From contig JAKSXM010000014.1 in NCBI GenBank assembly GCA_022575985.1, forward strand, positions 9,920,001-9,984,000: DNA of 64,000 nucleotides, in the 5' to 3' direction. Origin of the DNA: Anagrus nilaparvatae (taxonomy: Eukaryota > Arthropoda > Insecta > Hymenoptera > Mymaridae). This document shows positions 57,890-64,000 of this stretch, in pieces. A program made the position numbers and the translations under genes. The notes beneath the pieces were generated by a model that did no database searches, was not told the origin of the DNA, and saw only the letters and a program-made list of their open reading frames with translations. How positions within the stretch are numbered: the first letter of the stretch is position 1; each line of letters begins with the position of its first letter.

Positions 57890-58942
57890 AGATAGCAAAT
57901 CCCGTAAGCAGGGGAGAATTCTATTCCAGTAATTTGAATATTTTACTTAGAATGAGTAGAGTCCCCAGTCAGTGGGGTCCAGGTCTATTCGTGGGCCTCG
58001 GGTGGGTTTGTCTCACTTATAAGGTTTGAATAGAGGTAAGAGGAATGGAGATTCTTTTATTCTTACCAGTCTATACATAACTAAGTCAGTACTTGCTGAA
58101 TTAGCCATCCAGTCCAGTTTTCTCGTGTACAGGGTAATATGCTCATGCCTGCATGTTCCGAATATGTAGCGAATACAAGAATTAGAAAGTCTCTGCAGCT
58201 AAGTGATTAGTTCGCTAGATGATGTTAGTGTGAATTACGTTGCAATAATCTAAATGAGGAACATCACAAGTGATTCTACGTTTCTTTTGTGTAGTAGGTG
58301 AAAGGTAAAAGGTCTGATGTTTTTAAGACAATATAAAACTCTATTCACTTTATTAGTTATTTGGAGAACTCGAGGTTTTCATGAAGTAGTAATATACCAA
58401 GACTAATCACTTCATCAACAAACGGAGCATTATCTCAAAGTGACCAGCTTATTTTCTTTACCTATTTGTATATCAAAAATGCTATTCAGTTTTTGATAAT
58501 GGTACTGGTATTTTTTTATTTTGGATTTTTTCTAGGATAATGGAAAAATTCCTTTTAGCAATGAGGCATTTAACAGTTTAGTGAGATGGGAAGCAATAGT
58601 TGGTAGTGCTTTTACTACTATGCTTAGAGGAATTCCATCGTCACCTTTTGCTTGTGAATTAAAATGTGAGACAGTTAATATGACGTCATTTTCAGGTACA
58701 CATCTATTGAGTCAAGAGGGTCTTCATCGGGGGATATCGATAACTTAGAGAAATGCGAGTTCAACTCTTCTGCTAAAAAACCATGAAGAGCATCATTGGC
58801 TTTAGGAATCAGCCCCAGGGTTTTCAATTCTTTCCAAAATTTACCTTTTTTGTCTAGAGTGTTGCATATGCGATTGTGCATGTACGCATGACGAACTACC
58901 TCAGATTTTTTCTCATACGAATTGGCTAAAACTAGGAATTCA
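57890..58942 (-). mobile_element. decayed Jockey/CR1-like LINE, RT part
   Basis: On the minus strand 58675-58942 is open and carries the linker between endonuclease and RT (KGKFWKELKTLGLIPKA, FLAEELNSHFSKL). Below 58675 the frame is repeatedly broken but shows AKGDDGIPLSIVVKALP, TKLLNASLLKGIFP and a terminal RPTNRPGP-like stretch near 57975. The upstream half lies beyond the piggyBac at 61384. Confidence 0.8.
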
Positions 58943-58946
58943 TTAA

Positions 58947-61379
58947 CCCTGCGGCACCCGCGTGGTATACGAAAATCCGAGCACTCGCGCGGGCTACAGC
59001 TGTATCCCACTGCAATTTTTTTTTTTTTGCAATACTATATGTAATATTTTTTACCTCTATATATTTTTTTATATTCATTGCAATATTAGATATGACATAG
59101 TATATATAATAACTTATTTTTTTTAATTTAAAATTGTAAAATTTATTATTAAAAAATTTTGTATTTTAACAAATTTGTTAACTTAAAAATGTTGCTAACT
59201 TTGGGAAGGAAATACTCAATTTTTTTTCAAGGTATGAATAATAAAAAGTGTTTTTATTTAGAAGAATATTTATTCAAAAATACATTGAGTATAATATTTC
59301 GACCGTAAATTGAAAATTTATATCTTATAAGCATGAAAAACAAAAAAATTACCTAATTTACATAAATTGAAATTTGAAGTCAAATGCTGTTCATCATTTT
59401 ATTTACCATTTACAAGAAAGGCACTTAATTCTAAAATGTTCTTGACACACTTTTTGACCACAGTAGTTACAGCATTTCCTGGTTGATCGGTCACGTGATC
59501 GTCCACATAGGTAGCACCGGCCCACTTTGTTGTCTTGTGTGATACGTACTCGAGGAACTTCGATCCCCAAGATTCTTCTCGCTCTTTCTTTCAAATCTAC
59601 TGGAAGAACTGGTGATTCTAAACGTTTTCTTATCTGTGGTTGAATTAGATCCCAAGCAAGGTTTTCAAGAAATTTTCGCCTTTTTATGATTGGATCTGAA
59701 CAATGGTTGAACGCATAAATGCGCGAAGCATTTATTCCAGATATGTTTATAAGATCATAAAAGAGAACCATTGGCCAGCGTTTAGTGTTCCTTGAAACAT
59801 CATATTTATTGCACATCTGATCAACTGAATCCACACCAACTTTTGTTTTATTATAAAAAGAAACAATCTCTGGCTTATCGTCATCATTTATTGCCTGATC
59901 AGAATGCATTGTACTTAGCAGAATAACAGCCTTGTTTTTTTTTGTGCAGTAAGATACTAGAGTCTTTTGTTTATGATGTGCGAAAATGGATGAGTGCACC
60001 TCACGGTCCTTGTTTGCTTTAAGGTCCTTAGGTATACCTACTCTGTTGGATCTCATTGTTCCAACTAGCGTCAACTTTTTTTCAGTTAACAATTTTTCTG
60101 CAAGCGGAATTGAGGTGAACCAATTATCTGTAGTTACATTACGGTTAGTTCCGCTTATTGGTTCGCACATTCTAGTTGTAACGTCCTCTGCTGATGGAGA
60201 AACTCGATAAGGGCCTTCAGGTTGTTTTCCGGCGTAAATTTCTAGATTAACCGTATACTTTGTTTTTGCACAGGCTAGTGAAAATATTTTTATGCCGTAC
60301 TTCCCAGGCTTGCTAGGTATATACATTTTAAAAGGGCATCTGCCACGATATTTTACTAATTGTTCATCGACAGTACAATACTCACTTGGAACAAAATACC
60401 TTTGGAAATTGTTCACGACCATTTCAAAAAATTCTCTTACAGGAGCTAGACGATCGATTTCTTTCCTTGTATTCCGGTCCCGGATGTCATCAAACCTGAG
60501 ACACCTCAACAGAAAATGGAAACGGTTTCGACTCATAGCTAAATAACATAGTTCTACCCCACAACCACGAGAGTTATCCCAGACTACTTTAGAATTTTTT
60601 CTGGCACTACCTAAGCTACCTGTTAGAATCAAAATTCCAATTAGAGCAAGGATTTCAGTTTCGTTTGTTTCAAGTGCATCTCGTTCACGTACAAATTTTT
60701 CTTTTACAGTAGCAATGTAAATATTTGTACTACTGACAATTAGTCGAATTATTTGAGTATCAAAAAAAAGTTTAAAACAGTCAAGTTCAGATATAGCATT
60801 TCTAGCTGCGAGTTTTGAGCCTGGTAAATGTAATACAATATTGCTAGCTCTTGTACGAACATTAAGGGGAGCTACGGGATTTTTCTTCCACTTCATAATA
60901 TTTTTATCCTTATCTCTGGAAAAGAACAACTGACCAAGAGGAGTGTCATCCTCATCATCTGATTCCATTTCTTGATCATTTTGTGGTTCGAGACAGCCAG
61001 CATCTTCATCCTCAAAATGTATTTCTTCTTCAATAAAATCACTCTCCCCATCATCACTATCATTTTCCACTTCGTCCACCTCTTCATCATCGTCAAATTC
61101 ATTCAGAATATTCAAAACATCTTCGTCGCACAAACGCATACGTTTTGGATTGCTCATAGTACTAAGACTCGCGCGGTCTACAAGTGTAGCCCAGACAACT
61201 TTGATCGATTGACAAACAGACTACCGCACTGTGTAACGAGCAAGTGCACACTGAGCGTGCGTGAAAGGCTATAACTCGAAGGTACTGAGAGTCCCCCCCA
61301 CCCCTGACAACGCACGACGAAAATACAAGGAAAACAAAATGGCTGGGTTACAACTGTAGACCACGCGGGTGCCGCAGGG
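58947..61379 (-). mobile_element. intact-looking piggyBac transposon
   Basis: 2433 bp with TTAA at 58943-58946 and 61380-61383. Perfect terminal repeats CCCTGCGGCACCCGCGTGGT are present at both ends. A second, imperfect inverted pair, CTACAGCTGTA-like, lies 20-50 bp inside. A single transposase gene fills the middle. It lies in a decayed LINE whose reading frame is continuous on either side of the TTAA. Confidence 0.95.
59403..61157 (-). CDS. piggyBac transposase, apparently complete
   Basis: 584 codons without interruption, a normal length for the family. The N-terminus (~15-72) is strongly acidic. The catalytic Asp residues are D264 (CTVDEQLVKYRGR), D344 (VTTDNWFTSIPLAEKL) and D443 with D446 (GVDSVDQMCNKYD). 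Other conserved blocks are IPSKPGKYGIK and KRWPMVLFYDLI. A C-terminal RING-like Cys-rich domain (~548-583: CYLCGRSR, CCNYCGQKVCQEHF, CLSCKW) binds the terminal repeats. The enzyme excises and inserts the element at TTAA without leaving a footprint. The start ATG is 222 bp inside the right end. The 5' region contains a further inverted copy of the subterminal motif. Nothing in the sequence argues against activity. Confidence 0.95.
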   Translation of the reverse strand: MSNPKRMRLCDEDVLNILNEFDDDEEVDEVENDSDDGESDFIEEEIHFEDEDAGCLEPQNDQEMESDDEDDTPLGQLFFSRDKDKNIMKWKKNPVAPLNVRTRASNIVLHLPGSKLAARNAISELDCFKLFFDTQIIRLIVSSTNIYIATVKEKFVRERDALETNETEILALIGILILTGSLGSARKNSKVVWDNSRGCGVELCYLAMSRNRFHFLLRCLRFDDIRDRNTRKEIDRLAPVREFFEMVVNNFQRYFVPSEYCTVDEQLVKYRGRCPFKMYIPSKPGKYGIKIFSLACAKTKYTVNLEIYAGKQPEGPYRVSPSAEDVTTRMCEPISGTNRNVTTDNWFTSIPLAEKLLTEKKLTLVGTMRSNRVGIPKDLKANKDREVHSSIFAHHKQKTLVSYCTKKNKAVILLSTMHSDQAINDDDKPEIVSFYNKTKVGVDSVDQMCNKYDVSRNTKRWPMVLFYDLINISGINASRIYAFNHCSDPIIKRRKFLENLAWDLIQPQIRKRLESPVLPVDLKERARRILGIEVPRVRITQDNKVGRCYLCGRSRDRSTRKCCNYCGQKVCQEHFRIKCLSCKW

Positions 61380-61383
61380 TTAA

Positions 61384-61960
61384 AAAGACTACGAGACCCT
61401 GTCCTGGTGTAACGTCTGCTAGTTGCGTCTCGTTTTAATTTAAGTAGTCTCAGTTCAGAATTTATCCTGGGAAAGTTTTTTTTACGTACCTTTAATTTCC
61501 TTTCAGGGGCTAGTTCATCCATAATACTATGTATGTTGTTCGTCAATTTAGAGAGCCGCACTCAATATTAAAATGATCCTCAGATGTTAAAAAGTCTGAC
61601 TATCTAAGTTTACTTAAATGTGAATTAAAGTAATGGGCTGTGATTTTAGTAAATGTCCTGTAAACCGTTGTAATATCAGGAGGAGATGAATAAAATATGT
61701 CAATAGTCACGAATATAATTTCTTGTCTATCTACTAAGGAACGTAGGTAGTATTCGGTCGTAGGTTTTAGCAGCGTTACAATTGTCAACAAACTAGTGTC
61801 CAGTACTATCATTAATTTTTGGACCAAAACTAGTCTCAGTAATGCCCAATAGATGTTATTAGAAAGATATTGACTGAATTCCTAGAGATGTTTTTTCAAT
61901 GAGGTTGCATTTATAAAACCTACTTTCAAACCATGTAGTTTTGATATAGTTACAGGTATA
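61384..61960 (-). mobile_element. decayed LINE, endonuclease part
   Basis: On the minus strand LKVGFINATSLKKHL (near 61930) resembles the start of the LINE endonuclease. LDTSLLTIVTLL and VTIDIFYSSPPDIT follow, then SIMDELAPERKLKVRKKNFP and LKLKRDATSRRYTRTG just before the piggyBac. The order and spacing match an endonuclease-to-RT linker. Several frameshifts. The 5' continuation lies beyond the MITE at 61961. Confidence 0.72.
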
Positions 61961-62864
61961 CACTGAGAAAACAAGAACAGTATTTTTTACTATATTTTAT
62001 AGTAGCGCGGCACCCACGTGTCAATTCATGGAAAAAATAATATAATATATAAGAAATATTACTGCGCGCGCCTTTTTTTTTACTATAAAATATAGTAAAA
62101 ATTATGTTTGTAAAAATTCCAGTACGCGTATAGGAATTTTTAATACATAGATAAAGTAATTTTTCTCTCTTCTTGTTACCCTCCCTTTTTTAATAAATTT
62201 TAGCATACGCGCAGAAACATTTATCCGTACTTCGGTATTTTAAAACAAAACTAATATCATACAAAATAAACACGTATTAATAAAAATAGAATAAATAAAT
62301 AAAATAAAAAAGTTTAATAAAGGTGTAGATGTGAATTAAATAAAGAAAGTAAAAAGTGAGAATAAAATATCTATTTATTAAACAGGGGGCGTAAGTGAGT
62401 AATATCCAAAACATATAGTTTTCAAACTTCCATTCTTACACGCGTAAGCAACTGTGGCCTAGTGGACGAAGTGATAACCCGGCAACTCAAGGGACCCGCG
62501 ATCAAATCCCCAAACTGACTTAAAAAAAAAAAAAAAAAAAAAATTAAATAAAAAAAAATAATAAATAAATAAAAAATAATAAATATACCACAAAAAAAAA
62601 AAAAAAAAATTATTTTTTAATGTTTTTAATTTGCATTAAAAAAATACTGAAATAAAAATTATATTCCTCGTATAGTAAAAATTCTAAATTAATCCAGTAA
62701 TTATTAATTTATATTATAGTTATATTTCTTTAAAGTACAAGCAATTTTTACTGTATTTAAATAATAAATATTACATTAAACTTAGTAAGGGTGCCCAATT
62801 ACTAGAAAATACAGTAATTTTTACTAGAACATATAGTAATATTTATATGTTAGTTTTCTCAGTG
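61961..62864. mobile_element. TA-flanked MITE
   Basis: About 904 bp with ends CACTGAGAAAAC in inverted orientation, flanked by TA on each side (61959-61960, 62865-62866). Subterminal 'tactatattttatagta' type palindromes occur. No ORF. A TA target fits a Tc1/mariner-type transposase. The interior hosts a SINE. Confidence 0.82.
62446..62545 (+). repeat. tRNA-derived SINE
   Basis: The A box lies in gTGGCCTAGTGGACGAAG. The B box lies in CCGCGATCAAATCCCC about 35 bp later, followed directly by a poly-A stretch (62522-62543). The cloverleaf is incomplete. A polymerase III promoter plus an A-tail is the SINE signature. Confidence 0.72.
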
Positions 62865-62866
62865 TA

Positions 62867-63960
62867 GACATTAATTGTCAATTTTTATGGTTCATAATTT
62901 CATAGATAGGGCTTGGTCCAGAATTATTTAGGCTTGCTTTTAGTTGAGCAGTACTATTGAAACCCAGTGACTGAATTATAGTATGTAAGTCAGAAACGGA
63001 CCTGGCTACATGTGACCTTGTTCTGTCCTCTCATCTAACCAGTAACCTGCCGGTACAGTGCCAGAAAAATATAAAGCCTAAGTTTTTTGTAGCTTTTTTA
63101 ATCATGATATACCGAACTTAGTCTAAAGAAGAAAAGACTTCGTTGACAAAAATTTTTCTGTCAGGCAATGCACTAGCAACTTTTGGTTTTAAAGATGTTA
63201 AATCAATATTTTTTATATTTAAGTAGTTCATTGATATCTTAGTACACATAATTAATTGCACTAAGTTTTAATTTTTTAAGGTAATAAAAACTTAGTCACA
63301 TGGTCAGAACTATTTATGGTTAGTAGTTTAGGTCGCGCCAGTCTTACTCTGCTGATGTCAGAGTAACTAGGGAAGGGAGTATGGTTTTAAAAACAGATAA
63401 GGCAAAGCAGTTTAAATTTATATTCTGGTTAATTTCCATAAAGCCAAGAATAAATACCTCCGTTCTCTCAATCGGCCTATCGTCATGTTGCTGAAAAGGG
63501 AGGGCAAAAGAAAAAAGCTGAGTGACAGCAGATTTACCTTCTTTGTTATTAAAGTTGCTGGTACTACAATAGTTCGAGCTAATATAATTATTGTTATTGC
63601 TAATGTTATTATTATTGTTAGTACTATATATTCAATTTAGAGTGACTAGATTGTGATTATTATTATTATTAAATTGAACATGAGAGTGATTATTTGAAGC
63701 AGTTTTATTAAATTTTGGTTGGTGATAAGGTTGATGGTTATTTGTATGATTATTATTATTAGTAGAATTTGGATTATTGTATTTAAGATGAGTAAAAAGA
63801 ATTATTAGATCTCTGGATAAAGCTAAGACTATCCGGTTAAAGCTAGCTTTAGCCAAGCCGTGTTGGAGAAAGTCCAATTCTCGACTTTTTTTATTTTTTT
63901 GTTCAACATTAACCGGTATCGCTTGAATAAAGCTAACATTAAGTTAACATTATCACTGGC
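62867..63960 (-). other. possible 5' remnant of the decayed LINE
   Basis: Across three frames on the minus strand there are peptide-like shreds (VSDLHTIIQSLGFNSTAQL; GFMEINQNINLN). An Asn/His-rich low-complexity frame of AAT/CAT triplets lies at 63632-63877. Stops are frequent. This would suit the ORF1 region of the LINE but I cannot confirm it. Confidence 0.35.
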
Positions 63961-63969
63961 AAACAAGAG

Positions 63970-64000
63970 ATTTGCTCTACTATAGGTTTTTTGGGTCGCT
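63970..64000 (+). mobile_element. start of another copy of the 48584-50839 TIR family
   Basis: The last 31 bases (tttgctctactataggtttt, then ttgggtcgct) match the inner part of the right terminus of the 2.25-kb element read inward. The copy continues outside the window. Confidence 0.7.

Noticed and set aside
60972..61274. 100-codon frame on the plus strand at the piggyBac 5' end
   Set aside because: Antisense to the acidic N-terminus of the transposase.
1..64000. CRISPR array, bacterial operon or phage-like system
   Set aside because: Introns, poly-A retroposons and insect gene content are eukaryotic. None of the tandem arrays has CRISPR-type unique spacers of constant length.

Overview
The window is AT-rich eukaryotic DNA from an insect-like genome, dominated by nested and decayed transposable elements. 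The one confident host gene feature is a voltage-gated K+ channel exon of the Shab/Kv2 type (40937-41783, + strand). It covers S1 to S6 and is bounded by AG and GTAAGA splice sites, so the flanking tens of kilobases are probably introns of that gene. A second possible host exon lies on the minus strand at the left edge (17-168). The order of insect cannot be decided. BEL/Pao, R1-like LINE, Penelope, piggyBac and Mutator families together, plus the Shab sequence, fit an arthropod.

Left part (1-8389): a TIR element (1041-1918), a Copia-like solo LTR (2023-2296), a near-perfect 1.6-kb palindrome whose loop is repeated next door (2981-4895), a 3' scrap of the R1-like LINE, a second palindrome (5590-6150), a degenerate tandem repeat and a tRNA-like SINE head.

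8390-36073 is best read as one minus-strand BEL/Pao retrotransposon blown up to 27.7 kb by insertions. Its 3' LTR, pol and gag lie at 8390-17809 and its 5' LTR at 35781-36073. Three insertions sit inside it: a GC-rich R1-like LINE (12071-15610, 16-bp target duplication), a pol-less LTR element (18294-21391, ATTG duplication) and a Penelope cluster (22064-34900, 12-bp duplication). The Penelope cluster is an inverted, two-armed array of GIY-YIG Penelope elements. A gag-only BEL-like element (22181-26443, ATCAA duplication) sits in its left arm, giving three levels of nesting.

36074-50839 holds the Shab exon among palindromic and satellite DNA: a small MITE, a ~135-bp minisatellite, a 2-kb foldback (41926-43974), a second R1-like scrap, an antisense LINE RT scrap, another foldback (45872-48449) split by a TTAA-type element, and a 2.25-kb TIR element with inverted subterminal ~150-bp repeats (48584-50839). 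Pieces of that last family recur at 38183 and at the right window edge.

50840-64000: a 50-bp minisatellite; a Mutator-type transposase gene with two recognisable introns followed by a DEDDh exonuclease (52870-55858), both lightly broken; a 20-bp minisatellite; and a decayed minus-strand LINE (about 57890-63950). That LINE is interrupted by an apparently intact piggyBac (58947-61379, 584-residue transposase, TTAA duplication) and by a TA-flanked MITE (61961-62864) that itself contains a tRNA-derived SINE.
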